A stretch of 64,000 nucleotides of DNA from Motacilla alba alba (GCF_015832195.1 NC_052030.1:10001439-10065438), one strand, 5' to 3'. Numbered from the stretch's first letter, positions 1-21,233 are shown. The notes: a model not told the origin generated them from the letters alone. Program-made: numbers and translations.

Positions 1-9802
<9,802 letters not shown>

Positions 9803-12225
9803 CGGGGCCGCCAGCCCAGGCACATCCCAGCTCCCAGTTCAGCCAGCAGCAGCCTGCAGCATTCCAGTACGAGCTTTCCTGTTCTCCTAAATCCACGTCA
9901 ACGAGAGCCGATGATTTCAAGCCAAGCTTTTTAGTGAAAGATCTTTTTCGTTTCCCGATGTTCCGATGAATTTCTGTGACTGTGTCAAAAACAAGAAGTG
10001 CTACTTTTACAGTTTTTTTGGGTTTTTTTTTTCCAGATGCTATTATGAATCCTAGAAAAACAAATCCGTTCTTGACTTCCGATGTCATGCCCAAATATCT
10101 TTTTCTAGATTTAGGGACCAACGCCACATTGTTCTTAACCTTTTTTTTTTTTTTTTTTTTTTAGAGTTGCCAAAAAATAGAAAAAAAAATCGCTTTTATT
10201 TTTCTTATTTGCCACTTTTGCAGTATTTGTGTTTCCATTCCAAGGGACGGGGGTGTGGGGGGTGTTTACACTGTGCAGAGAACAAAGCTGAAGCTATTTT
10301 GTATAAATCCTCCATTTGGAACAATCAGGTGGGTTCCCTTCCTTTCTCTTCCCTGTGGAATCCCCTTGGAGATGGGATCAGCTGCCTTTCCTGCTCTACC
10401 ACGTGTCCCCAGCCCTGTTGGCTGACAGAAAAATGCAGATCTATCATTCTGAATGAGGGGATTTATTTCCTACTGAAGTTGTAAGCCAGCACCACGTTCC
10501 CATTTTCCTACAATCCCGAGCTTCGTTTCCATGACCAAAGTCACTGGTTTTACTTGCTCATTTTTATTTCCATTTCAAGGCAGAAGTGACTTCCATGCAG
10601 GAATGTTTTTATCCTTGGAGCATGGGGTTCCAGGTGAGCTGTGGGATGCCAGCAGTCATTGCTGTAAATCCTTGTTCCTGCCCCCCAACACTCCTGAGCT
10701 CATGGATTTTAAGGAGCTTTTGGAATCCGTCAGCCCCTCACACCACTGCTGACAATAGGAATTTTCTGTGCTTCCAAAGCAGCATTAGCAGCAGAAAGGT
10801 GATTTTTCCATGATAATTCTCCACAAACAAAATGCCTCCGTTGTTATTTTTTTTATCATTTGTTTTCTCCTGCCCCTCATTCCCATTCCTGCCTCCCACC
10901 CTTCCATGCAGGAAAGGATTTGTTCCCGGATCAGATGAGCGACCTCCAACCCCAAACCCCCCCTGCCCTCCCAGCCCTTCAGAGCAGGAGGGACTGGGAG
11001 GGTGGATTGATCCCAGTTTGGAGAACTGGTTTCTCACACAGCTCCTTTGGGATCCTGCAGGGAGAGGCCCTGTGAGCGCTCCAGGCTGGTGAGTTCCTCC
11101 TGGAATTCCGTGGAAGCTCAGCTCAGCTCAGCTCTGCTCAGGCAGGGTCTCCCCTGTGGAGGAGCTGTCAGGGATGGGGCAGGCTGGCTCCCTGCTCCCA
11201 GGCTGTGTCCTTGTTCTGGGAATGGGATCCAGGACACCCCGGAAAGCTGTGCCAAGCAGGATTGGTGCTGCCATTCCTGGCACAGCCCATCCCTGCGCTG
11301 CCAGGGAGTGCTGATAACCCATCCTGAATCCAAAGGTGGGCAGAGACCATCAGGTGTCTGAGAGCTCTGGATCCTTATCCCAGCTGGACTCTGTCCCTGT
11401 GGCAGCTCTGTGTGCTCCCACCCGGAGCATCCCAGTGGACACGAGTCCCTCATCCAGGCTGAAGTGATTGATTTTTTTATTTTCCATTAGTTTAGCTAGG
11501 AATTCTCCGATTTTCCATTTTCCCCGGTGTTTGCATGTTCAGAATTCCAGGTTAAGGATTCCCTGTTGTGGAGGGATGTGTGTGTGTGCAGGCAGAATCG
11601 GCCGGGGGACATAGCTGGAGAGGCACGAGGACGGGATGGAGGAGACAGAGGATGTGGTGGGATTGCAGATCAGGAAAGCTTCAGAACAGTGGGATTTCTG
11701 TGTTTTAGGGACAAGCGGCATCCCCTGCCCTGTGCCCGTGGTTCCACAATCCGGCTGCTCCAGGTTCTTTGGCTGTTTGGTGACGTTTCTGTATTGCAGT
11801 AAATGCCTGAGATGTGTATTTTTATGGATTTTTTTTGTTTTTTCTTTTGGATCCCAAACCCGAAGGTTGTTCTCCCCACAGTGGTGATTTCCGTGTTGAT
11901 TTGTACGTGTGACTTCAGGGTTGTGTGCTCGGGGACCTCGGGTTTGTTCCTAACGTTGGAGGGAAATCAGTTTTGGGAGCCGCTGGATTGAGGTGCCCGG
12001 GGGTGGGGGTGTGGGAGATTTTAGTTCCTAGCCTGTATTTTATTTAAATGAACTGATGCCTCGCCAGGCTCAACCGGAGTCAGTGCCTGAAGCTTTTTGT
12101 AGCCGTGATATCCCGGGAGAGAACCAGCCCAGTCCGGAAAGACGCGCTCTTATAGAGCGGCCAGAGTATCTGTCCGAATATTTGCTTCCATTTTCAAAAG
12201 ATAAAAGTCATTGATTATAAACTGC
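9803..12225 (+). other. CORO1C: CORO1C 3' untranslated region
   Basis: After the TGA at 9800-9802 there is about 2.4 kb without splice-flanked coding sequence. It contains a 22-T run (10141-10162) and several T-rich patches typical of vertebrate 3'UTRs. No AATAAA is present near the probable end, but the variant hexamer GATAAA is at 12200-12205, followed by a T/G-rich stretch from about 12226. The long UTR fits what is known of mammalian CORO1C. The exact cleavage site is inferred, and transcripts could end earlier. Confidence 0.6.
12200..12205 (+). promoter_or_regulatory. CORO1C: Candidate CORO1C poly(A) signal (GATAAA variant)
   Basis: The hexamer GATAAA sits 15-25 nt before a plausible cleavage region and a downstream T/G-rich element. 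It is a known minor variant of AATAAA. No canonical signal was found nearby. Confidence 0.4.
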
Positions 12226-14348
12226 CTCTGCTTGGCTTTTCCTTTGGCTCTCGGCATTCCGGGTCTGATTGAGAACTGGGATATGGAATGATGGACGCTT
12301 CCGTGCGGGGCTGTGGATGAGGGAAATCCTTGGGGACCTTCTGCTCTTGTCCCAGGAGAGCCAGGGCTCATTCCTGGGGTCGCACATGGAATCCTCCCTG
12401 GTGATTCCCAGTGGAGAAACCCAAGAGCTTGGCTGGGTGTGGGATGCGATGGCACAGATGGGCTGGGGGATCTCGGGGTGGATGGGGGTGCTGTGTTCCC
12501 AGGAAGGGACAGCCCTGCTTGGGAACGACCCTGGATCCGGGAGGGCTCATTCTGCTCTTCCCCAGGTGAAATTTGTTCCTAGGCTGCAGGAAGTCTGGGA
12601 TGACACAGAGCCTGGGCTGGAAGCAGCATCTCTTACTCACTCCACCCAGGTTTGAGCTTTCTCAGGGCTGAGGCGTTTCAGGGGCTGTTGCACAACCACC
12701 TCCAGAACACCCTGACCCCGGCACCACCCCAAAGCCGGGCAGGGATGCTCCCAGAGAGTCAACGCTCCCTGGGCACCATGGATCCATCCCGGGGATGCTC
12801 ACCCACAGGCCTGAGCCCCTTTTCTTCCCTCTTCCAGCCCCCTGGCCAGGTGTTTGGGAGCAGGGACGGGCCGGGGTTTCCGAGGGCGGGGGGTTGTTGA
12901 CACCCTGAGCCCGTTCCTGCGGATGTGCTCTTGCAGCACCTTCCTGCGGCTGCGGCTGCGCCTCCCGCCCGAGAGCCTGCGGTTGGGGCGGGGGGTTTCC
13001 TGTCATGCCAGTGCCACGAGGCCGGGACAACACCCAGGACAGTACCCAGGAACCCCCGCCGCCCCCCCGAGAGCCCCTCCGAGCATCCTGGGGGTGCTGC
13101 AGAGAGAAGGAGCCCGGCACAAGGGCTGTGCGGAACGCCAAGTCGGGCCCTCGCCCTCCTCCACCTCGTGTGCCAAAGCGTTTCCCGGGGCTGAGGTGTC
13201 TCAGGGCACCCCGGCCCCCTCCCTGGCCATGCCCACACCGTGCCCGCGGGGGTGGCAGCCCTGGCACCAGGTTTGCCGTCACTTCTGCTTTCGGAGCGAC
13301 GCCAGCCCCGGCGCGCAGCTGCTCCGCGGGGCCGCCGGTGGGGCCGAGCCCTCCGAGGGAGCCCCTTTTTGGGGTGCAGCCCACACCCCGCCACCCTCCC
13401 CGGGGGTGCCCGCAGCCCCTAGCCCTGAGTGGCCCCGCTCTCGGCGTGACGCCCTTCCCCTCGGGCTCTGAAACCGCAGCCGCTTTTCGGCGCTCCCTCC
13501 CGTCCCCGCCCGGCCGGAGGTGCAGGCGGAGGGTGGCCCACGACGCCCCGCGGGTGCCGCTGCTGGGGCTGCCCTCGCCCCCCCGGGCCAGCCCTCGCCG
13601 GGGAGTGCTGCAGTTGGGATCCCGGCGCGTTCAGCAGCACAGGTGAGCCCTGCTGGGAAGGGGCTGGATGGCGGCTCGGCCCCGGGGATGCTCTGGGTGC
13701 GAAGGGGATGCTCAGGGTCCCTGAGGGTGCCGTGCTGGTCCCTGGGGGTCTGGGGAGGCGGGTGGGTGCTTTGGGAGCCTCCTGGGGATGCTTGGAGCAT
13801 TGAGCCGTGTCTGGATGCTGTTGGGTGGCCTCCACCCACCGGGGCTGCCGAGGGAGCTGGGGAGGATTGGTGATGGAACGGGGGGATTTGCCTCTCCTGC
13901 TCCAGCACAAAGACACAGGCTCATGGTGGCCTCAGCCCTGGAGCCCTGTGCCAGCCCGGCGGGTGGAAGGGGGGACTCGCACCCTGGCAAGGGGTGTCTG
14001 TCAGAACGTGGGTGACATCCCTGTGGTTTCATTTCCACATGGAGACTCATCCCGCAACTGCCCCGTCCCGCAGCAGCCGCCTCCATCGCGGCTGGTTTCC
14101 CATTTCCAGACACTCAACTTCCTTATCAAAACTCGCTCCTGGAGCAGAGCCGCCGGCGCTGAGCTCCCGCAGGTGGGGGCTGTGGCAGGAAGGGGATGCT
14201 GGGTGCCTCCTCCATCCCCCAAAACCCGAGGGCTCCTCTCCAGAGGGAAAGGAGAATCCTCGGTTGGAGTGTGATCCCACATTGGGGTTCAGCATTCTCC
14301 CGCGGGGAGCAGGACCCCAATGTCACCTGCCCTTTCTGTCCCCTGCAG
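12226..14348 (+). other. CORO1C-SELPLG spacer with CpG-rich block and likely SELPLG 5' exon
   Basis: No coding exon is supported. From about 12930 to 13645 the DNA is very GC- and CpG-rich, as in a promoter island. It ends in a good donor, CAG|GTGAGC, at 13642/13643. Mammalian SELPLG has a non-coding first exon, so an exon ending at 13642 and spliced to 14349 is a reasonable inference; its transcription start is not visible. The long open frames here reflect GC content. Confidence 0.5.
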
Positions 14349-14353
14349 GTCCC

Positions 14354-15580
14354 ATGGCGCTGGGCCGGGCCCTGCTGGTGCTGCTGGTGCTGAGCCCCCT
14401 GTGGGGGTGTGGGGCTGAGCTGCTGGAGCCAGGGCTGCCCTGGGGCGGGCAGTGGGTCTGGGGGGAGGCCGAGCCCCTGCCCCTGTCCCGTGGGAAGAGG
14501 GATGACGGTGGCCAGGAGCCCGGTGCCACCGCGATGATCGGCAGTGACAAGAGCGACGGTGTCTCTGTGCCACCACCAGCACCCGCCACCAAGGCCAGCC
14601 TGCCCCGGGTGCCAACCACAGCCGATCCCATGGATGATTCCCCCGAGCCTGAGCTGCTCCCGAGCTCTGCAGCACCAGTGGCCAGCACCAACGCCAGCCT
14701 GCTCCGGGTGCTTGCAGTGTCCACCACAGCTGACCCCATGGATGAGACAGATTCCCCTGCACCCGACTTACTGGAGAACTCTGTGGCACCAGCAGTGCCC
14801 AGTGCCAGCACCAGCCTGGGCCGGGTGCCTGTAGTGCCCACCACAGCTGATCCCATGGATGAGACAGATCCCCCTGATCCCGACCTGCTCCCGAGCTCTG
14901 CCCCACCGCCAGCAGCCAGCACCAAGGCCAGCCGGGCACTCACGGTGCCAACCACAGCTGATCCCGTGGATGAGACTGATTCCCCTGCTCCCGACCTGCT
15001 GGCAGGCTCAGAGCCTGGCACACCGTCGGCAGCCCAAAAGAGCATCGCCGCCGCCACCACCCCCAGCTGGGTCATGGCACCCATCGAGGAGGACACGGTG
15101 ACTGATGGCCTGGACAGCAGCTCCTCCACGGGGCCGCACTCAACAGCCGCCCCAGCCCTCGTCCTCACCAGCACGGGCTACGAGAAAACCAAGAAAACCA
15201 AGAAATCCGGAGCTCCGCCCGCATCGACCCTCCCGGCCACCTGGGACACGACGCCGGTGGGCACCGCGGTGCCCTGGGAGCCCAGCGGGGTGATGAGCAA
15301 GTGCCTGCTGGCCATCCTGCTGCTGGGGCTGGTGGCCGCCACCTTCCTGCTGTGCACGGGGGTGCTGGGGACGTTGCTGTGGCGGCGGGCGCGGACGGGG
15401 GAGCGCCGCTTCAGCCGCACCGAGATGGTTTGCATCTCCTCGCTGCTGCCCGACGCCGAGGCCGCCGCCGGCCCCCGTCCTGTGCCCGCCCGGCGGCACA
15501 AGCTGCTGCTGCCCGACGGCAGCTCCGAGCCCGACGGAGACAACCTGACTCTCAGCAGCTTCCTGCCGGAGCACTCCTGA
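14354..15580 (+). CDS. SELPLG: P-selectin glycoprotein ligand 1 (PSGL-1), 408 aa, single coding exon
   Basis: PSGL-1 is the mucin-like leukocyte ligand for P-, E- and L-selectin. The exon begins at 14349 after a CAG acceptor, and the ATG at 14354 is followed by a hydrophobic signal peptide (about 1-20). A propeptide ends in a furin-like SRGKR (45-49), as human ends in RDRR. Residues 80-230 hold four imperfect 36-40-residue repeats marked TTADP(M/V)D at 88, 124, 164 and 200. The membrane segment (about 318-343) is preceded by Cys317, equivalent to the human dimer cysteine. The tail keeps the family signatures TEMVCISSLLPD (356-367) and a terminal (D/N)LTLxSFLP. Identity rests on TM plus tail and on location next to CORO1C, since the ectodomain is not conserved. 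The mature N-terminus has no tyrosine, although human PSGL-1 carries three sulfotyrosines there; the only ectodomain tyrosine after the propeptide is Tyr276. Confidence 0.93.
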   Translation: MALGRALLVLLVLSPLWGCGAELLEPGLPWGGQWVWGEAEPLPLSRGKRDDGGQEPGATAMIGSDKSDGVSVPPPAPATKASLPRVPTTADPMDDSPEPELLPSSAAPVASTNASLLRVLAVSTTADPMDETDSPAPDLLENSVAPAVPSASTSLGRVPVVPTTADPMDETDPPDPDLLPSSAPPPAASTKASRALTVPTTADPVDETDSPAPDLLAGSEPGTPSAAQKSIAAATTPSWVMAPIEEDTVTDGLDSSSSTGPHSTAAPALVLTSTGYEKTKKTKKSGAPPASTLPATWDTTPVGTAVPWEPSGVMSKCLLAILLLGLVAATFLLCTGVLGTLLWRRARTGERRFSRTEMVCISSLLPDAEAAAGPRPVPARRHKLLLPDGSSEPDGDNLTLSSFLPEHS

Positions 15581-15755
15581 GCGCCAGGGACGGCTCCTGC
15601 GTCCCGCAGCGCCGCGTGGCCGGTCCCCGGCGGAGCCGCGGGCACGGCGCCCCTGTCCCCCGGTGTTTTCGCTTGGACCAGCGGGACGGAGATGCTCCCC
15701 CGCGGCCAGCTCGGCCCCCGAGGCCCGTCCCATTAAAGAGTTACCCGGACGTGGT
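15581..15755 (+). other. SELPLG: SELPLG 3'UTR with ATTAAA poly(A) signal at 15732-15737
   Basis: The UTR is short and GC-rich. ATTAAA at 15732-15737 is followed by a GT-rich downstream element (GTGGTGGTCTCTT, about 15751), which places cleavage near 15750-15755. Confidence 0.75.
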
Positions 15756-17129
15756 GGTCTCTTCCTGGCACCCGCCGGCCCCCTCCCGGCCCCGCCGCCT
15801 GCCCACATCCTGCTGCCAAAATTTCGCTTCTCCATCCTCCCCCTCGAGCCCCTCCTGGGGGAGCAGAAACGAAACCCGCGGCCAGGCAGGGGCCAGACCC
15901 CGGGACCCTGGGGATGGGACCGCAGCCCCCGGGACCTCCTGCCCGCGCGGGCTCGGCCTCGTGGGAGCGGGAAGGGCGGGGGGACGGGGCGGAAACGCGG
16001 GGGGACGGGGACAGGGACGGGACGGGTGCGCTCGTGGCACAACGTGTTCCTGCCTGCGGTCGCTGCAGCGAGGCGGGGACGCCTCCGGAGCCGCCGCTGC
16101 CTGTCAGGTGCTCGGGCCTGGGGGCGAACGGTGGCCGCAGGGGCTCGGCATCATCCAGCTGGGACTGGGAGGGATGGGGAGAGCAAATCCATGAGAGGCC
16201 AGCGGAGGTCCCAGCGTTTCACCCGCTCAGGCAGGTGTCAGTCATCCCTCAGGCCACCAACTGATCCCTTCCTTGGGGGAGTGGAAATAGCCCAGGACCG
16301 GCCCTGTCCTGCCAGGCTCAATATCCACATTTTTCCATTTTGCTCCACCCAGGCTCCCCATCCCCACATGCCCATCCCTGCTGTGACCAGTTTTAATGTC
16401 CCCGTCTCTCCATCCTGCCCCCTGCCCTGCCAGGTTCAGCATTCCCATTCCCACATCCCCATATCCCCTTCCCCACGTCCCCAGGCTCGCAGCCTGCTCG
16501 AAGGCCGCTCTGGGCGGGCTGTCCAGGGGCAATTGCCAGCGTGGTCATTCACCTGCATCCCGGCCCTGCTGCCTGTTTACATTCACCCTGAGCTTGGGAT
16601 ATTTTCCATCTGGATCCTGGCAGCTGCAGGGCCCCGCTCCGGCTGTGAATGTAAATGTTTATGGGTGAGTCAGCCGGGCCAGGTGACCCGCAGCTGGTGG
16701 CCGTGGCCGGTCCCCATACAGGACACCCTGGGTGTGGCTCCTTGCTGATGCCACCCTGCTCTGTCCCACTGTGTCCCCATGCCAGCGCCCCGCCAGCCAA
16801 AGCAGCCATGGGGGAAGAGGGATGCTCCCATCCCACAGCAGCTCATCCAGCCTCGGCCCCCGGTGAGGATGAGGCCGGTGTGTCCCGAGGAAGAGGACGG
16901 TGCAGATCCGAGGGGCTGCTCCCGCTCTCCCAGCCCTGTGCCGGCCGCTCTCCAGCAGGAGCCCAGCGAGGAGAAACTTTCCTCCAGGAACAGGAGCTGG
17001 GAATCACCCTATTTGGCGCAGTCGGCAGGTCCTGTCGGGCTGCCATCGGCCACCTCACGGCACAGGAATTCACGGGAAGCCTGTGCGGTGGCACAGCAGG
17101 GTCCTCAGGGCAGCGTGCGGTGGGGTGGC

Positions 17130-17835
17130 ACTGGGCTGTGGCAGGTGACACAGTGCCGGGGATGGCACCAGGCTGTGGCAAGTGACACGGGGCTGGGGCT
17201 GGCACCGGGCTGTGGTGGGTGACACGAGGCCGGGGGTGGCACCGGGCTGTGGTGGGTGACACGGGGCCAAGGCTGGCACCGGGCTGTGGTGGGTGACACG
17301 AGGCCGGGGGTGGCACTGGGCTGTGGCAGGTGACACAGTGCCAGGGGTGGCACCGGGCCGAGGTGGGTGACACGGGGCCAGGGGTGGCACCGAGCTGTGG
17401 TGGGTGACACGGGGCCAAGGCTGGCACCGGGCTGTGGTGGGTGACACGAGGCCGGGGGTGGCACTGGGCTGTGGCAGGTGACACAGTGCCAGGGGTGGCA
17501 CCGGGCCGAGGTGGGTGACACGGGGCCAGGGGTGGCACCGAGCTGTGGTGGGTGACACGAGGCCGGGGGTGGCACCGGGCCGTGATGGGTGACACGGGGC
17601 CGGGGGTGGCACCGGGCCGTGATGGGTGACACGGGGCCAGGGGTGGCACCGAGCTGTGGTGGGTGACACGAGGCCGGGGGTGGCACTGGGCTGTGGTGGG
17701 TGACACAGGGCCGGGGGTGGCACCGGGCCGAGGTGGGTGACACGGGGCCGGGGGTGGCACCGGACTGTGGTGGGTGACACGGGGCCGGGGGTGGCACCGG
17801 GCTGAGGTGGGTGACACGGGGCCGGGGGTGACACA
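17130..17835 (+). repeat. Minisatellite, 37-bp unit, about 19 copies
   Basis: The unit is GGTGGCACCGGGCTGTGGTG followed by GGTGACACGGGGCCGGG (37 bp), with variants such as GCCGTGATG, GAGCTGTGG and CACAGTGCCAGG. Some higher-order blocks of several units recur, for example a block near 17265-17395 and again near 17410-17540. Because 37 is not a multiple of three and the unit lacks minus-strand stops, all minus frames stay open. Confidence 0.95.
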
Positions 17836-18189
17836 ATCCCACGCTGCACATGGAGCTCCACACGCCCGGCGCAGCTCTGCAGGACGGGCGCCCTCCGGGT
17901 ATTTTGCTGGCACAGCAAAGCGCAGCCCAGGGAAGCAAATTAGAAGCAGAGCAAGGCTGAAATGCCTCAAATTGCCGGTTCCCCGGGCGGGCCGTGCCGC
18001 CGGGCCCAGCCCTGCGCGGCCGCGCGTTCCTGCTGCCCCAAATTACACGGCGGGGCCGGGCGGTCCCGGCCCTGCCCAGCCCGGAGGGGCCGGGCCCGCG
18101 GCCGCTGCCGGCAAAAACGGCATCGTAATGGCCGGTGGGAGCTGGCACCGGGAACTGGGACCGGGATCCCGGCTGCGAGGGTGGGGACG

Positions 18190-18410
18190 GTGGGCAGGGA
18201 GGGATGAGGACTCTGAGCAATGGAGGGTGGGAAGCGTGGGCGGGGTGGGATGCAGATCCTGGGCAAGGAGGGATGGAGACTCTGGGCAAAGCAGGATGGG
18301 GATCCTGGCTGGGGTGGGATGGGGCTCTTGGATGAGCGGCAATGGGGACTCTGGACGATGTGGGATGCAGACCCTGGGCAGGGTGGAATGGAGACCCTGG
18401 ACGAGGAAAT
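18190..18410 (+). repeat. Degenerate minisatellite, about 30-bp unit, 7-8 copies
   Basis: Units share GGGATGGAGACTCTGGGCAA or GGGATGCAGATCCTGGGCAA with many substitutions. The array starts after a CpG-rich block and ends at about 18410. Confidence 0.75.
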
Positions 18411-21233
18411 TGAGCCTAACACCAACATCAACAATTGACATTGCTGGGTGCGTGGGGGGAACTCGGCCCCATCCCCACCTGGGCTGCAGGAGCAGGGCCG
18501 GATGCTGCTGGAACTCCTCGCCCTCCCCTCGCCTTTCCCCCTTCCCCTCTAAGATTTCATCACTGAGCACTTAAGGCCGGGAAAAGCCGGCCCAGCAGCT
18601 GCAGGGAGCCGCCGGGGCAGCCAGACGGACGGAGCCTTTATTTTGGGGAGCCGCGACGCCGGCGGCGACGCCGGAGAAACCCCAGCGGCGCCAGCCCCCC
18701 TCCGGCCGGGGGGACAGAATCCCTGCCCCCCACCCTGCGGGAGTCACGGTCCCCAGGCGCTGGCCGTGGCTTTTTGGGGGGTCTGGCAGGTCCCCAGAGA
18801 GGAGCAGAGGAAAATAGCAACAGGATGAGGTCACACAGCGGCTGCAGCCTCTTGAGCAACCTCAGGCCAGGCCGAGGGGACCAGGGCAGGGGGAGAGAGA
18901 GACTGGGGGGCTCAAGAGATGCCCCCAGACCCCAAGACTGGAGACCAGGGCCTGGGGAGCTGAGCGGCTGCTGTGTTTGTCTGGGGAAGCAGGGGGACCC
19001 CTGCCTGTGTCCCTGCCTGCACCCCAAGGCATAGGTGCCCAGGCCAGAGCATTTCCAGGCTGGGATTTTTAGGAAGTGATCTTCTGAAATTACGGGGATG
19101 GTCCTAAGCCATGTTTGCCCCACTGCCTCAATAATGCCAGGGCACGGAGCCCACATCCCTCACTGTCCCCCTTGGACCCTCGGATGAGCTTTACCCCCAC
19201 CTTCGTGGATAAAAACAACATTAAAAACAACCCCCTGTGTGACCCTCATTCCCACTTGTACCCCAAAACGTGGCCCCTTCTGGGGCTGATGATGGGGGCA
19301 CCGTAGCTCCTTTGCTGACGGGATGAGCCAGGAAACACCCCCAGCCCCAGCTGGATTCCATCTGGGAGGGGTCTGGGGGCTGCCTGCCTTTCCCTGGCCT
19401 CCCACACCCCCTCCCCATCCCGGCTGTAATGAGAACAAGCTGGTCCCGGGCTGCGACGCAGGAGGAGGAGGAGAAGGAGGAGGAGAGGAGGGAGAAGGAG
19501 GAGGCTCCATCCCAGCAGGCTGCAGAAAGGGGCTCGAGGTGTGTGGGACAGATCCCGTCTTCCCGGCTGCCTCCCGCCGGCTGCGGGCGAGGTGAGGATC
19601 CCACTGGATGTGCCAAGCTGCTCCCCAATTTTCGGGGGGCTCTGGAGCAGGGCACAGGGTGTCCTACAGCCAGGGGTGCTGCAGTGAGGGCTGGGCATGG
19701 TCCCCAAGGCGGGACACGGGATGGAGTCGGCCACATGGCTGCATTCCCAGGCGGGAATCGGAGCGTGCTGCCTCTGGACAACACCAGAATCCTGAATTTC
19801 TGGAGCGGTTGGGGAGTGGAGCTGGGAACGAGCTGTGGGTCTGGGGGTGGGCAAGGAAGGGGTTGGAATGGGGTTGGGATGGGGTGGAGGGCTGGCAATG
19901 CCCGTGGTGCCAGGCCCTGCTTTGGGCTTTGCTCAGCCCTTCCGTGGCCACGGCTGCTCCTCAGTCTGAGGCTGCCAGGGAATTGATGCCGTCCCCATCC
20001 CGGGACCCCTTTCCCGCCGAGGGGCCCCAGTCTGGGGTGGAGAGGAGGATGAAGGGGCTCATCTCAGCTCCTCAAACCCTTCATTCTGCCGGTGCTGGTC
20101 AGTGCTGTGACCCCACAGCCACAGCAGTGCCCGTGGGGAGCTGGGAGGGTTGGGGGTCGGGACACCTCCCACCTCCGCTGCTGTTTTTTTGCACTGGATT
20201 AATGGAAACCAGATTGTGCAGCCAGGAGAGAGCCTGGAAACCAAATCCTGCTGCTGGAGTCCCTCTCGGTCTGTAGAGCTGCTGGCTTGGCTTTGTTTAG
20301 GGGGAAAATGGGATGTGGGTTGGTATTTGGGGAGCCTGAGGATGGGGAATTGTCATGGCGGGGTCCCTGCTGATGGGTCTGGGGAGCTGAGACCTCCCCA
20401 TGGAGCCGTGTGGAGGGGAAGAGCCCTGGGAAGGGCTCGGTGGCGTTACGTGGCGTGGCACGCATTGATGTCCCTCGGGAATGTCGCGCGGCGCGGTGGA
20501 GACGGTCACGTCCCTCTCCCAAATCCCGTGGGGTGCACAGCCCGGCCAGGGGCTCACCCCGGCCATCGCTCCGGGGTGGGAAGCGCGTGCCCCGTGTCCT
20601 ACAGCACACTGTGGGCTGCGGAAAGGGGCAGATCCAGCCCCATCCGGGTGAGGAGCATGGCACAAGGACAGAGCCAGCCTTCCCCCTTCACAGGGACACC
20701 CAGGCAGCCGGGACCCCGTTCCCTGCACCTCAGCTCTGGGGCTGCCCCTTTGTCCCACACCCCATCCTGGCTCCACTCAAGCACATGGTGGCACCGGGAT
20801 GAAATCCTGCCCCGAACTATTTTTAGCCGTGTTCCAGCTGGGAATTAACGGTCTGGGACGGCGGTTGGGAAATGCCTCTTGCGCCGGGCCCAGCCCCTTC
20901 GTAGCGTCGCCTGTGTCAAAGTTTCCACTGCAAACCTCCATTTTTCAGGAATTCTCTAATCAGCCAAATGACCGTTGTCTGGAGCCGGGCGCTGGCAGCA
21001 GCCCCGGTCCCTCGGCCTTGAGCAATCCCACCCAGCTGGCTTCCAGCTGCGCCCTTGGAAAACAAACGGAGCCCCCCTGCTCTGTCAGGGAGAGAAAACC
21101 AGAGCTGCCTTTCTGCTTCCATAAGGAAATTCAGGCGGGTGAGGGCTGGTTTGGGGGGCTCGCTCTGTTGGGGTATTATTAACACGTCCCCCACCTCTCT
21201 GCATCCCACAGGTCTCCTGCAGGAATCCTGGGA

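Larger units (their letters stand above)
15756..21211 (+). other. SELPLG-TMEM119 spacer, no coding exon; candidate TMEM119 5' exon near 19591
   Basis: The left part (15.75-16.15 kb) is GC-rich with dense G-runs. Two minisatellites follow (17130-17835 and about 18190-18410). An AP-1/NF-E2-like TGAGTCAGC lies near 16666. A GC-rich block near 18.0-18.7 kb could be a promoter but has no clear exon. A purine-only tract (about 19460-19505) is followed by a good donor GAG|GTGAGG at 19591/19592, which could end a non-coding first exon of TMEM119 because the mammalian gene has one. The only other item noted is a MEF2-type site at 20817-20826. None of these has expression support. Confidence 0.5.

Noticed and set aside
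12662..13646. Several 200-codon frames on both strands before SELPLG
   Set aside because: They are explained by stop-codon depletion in a CpG island; a non-coding SELPLG first exon is more likely.
15140..16042. 300-codon minus-strand open frame opposite SELPLG
   Set aside because: It is an antisense shadow in GC-rich DNA that crosses the SELPLG stop and poly(A) signal.
16843..17970. 375-codon minus-strand open frame rich in Cys-His-Pro
   Set aside because: It is the 37-bp minisatellite read in frame; other minus frames are open too, and there is no domain or splice signal.
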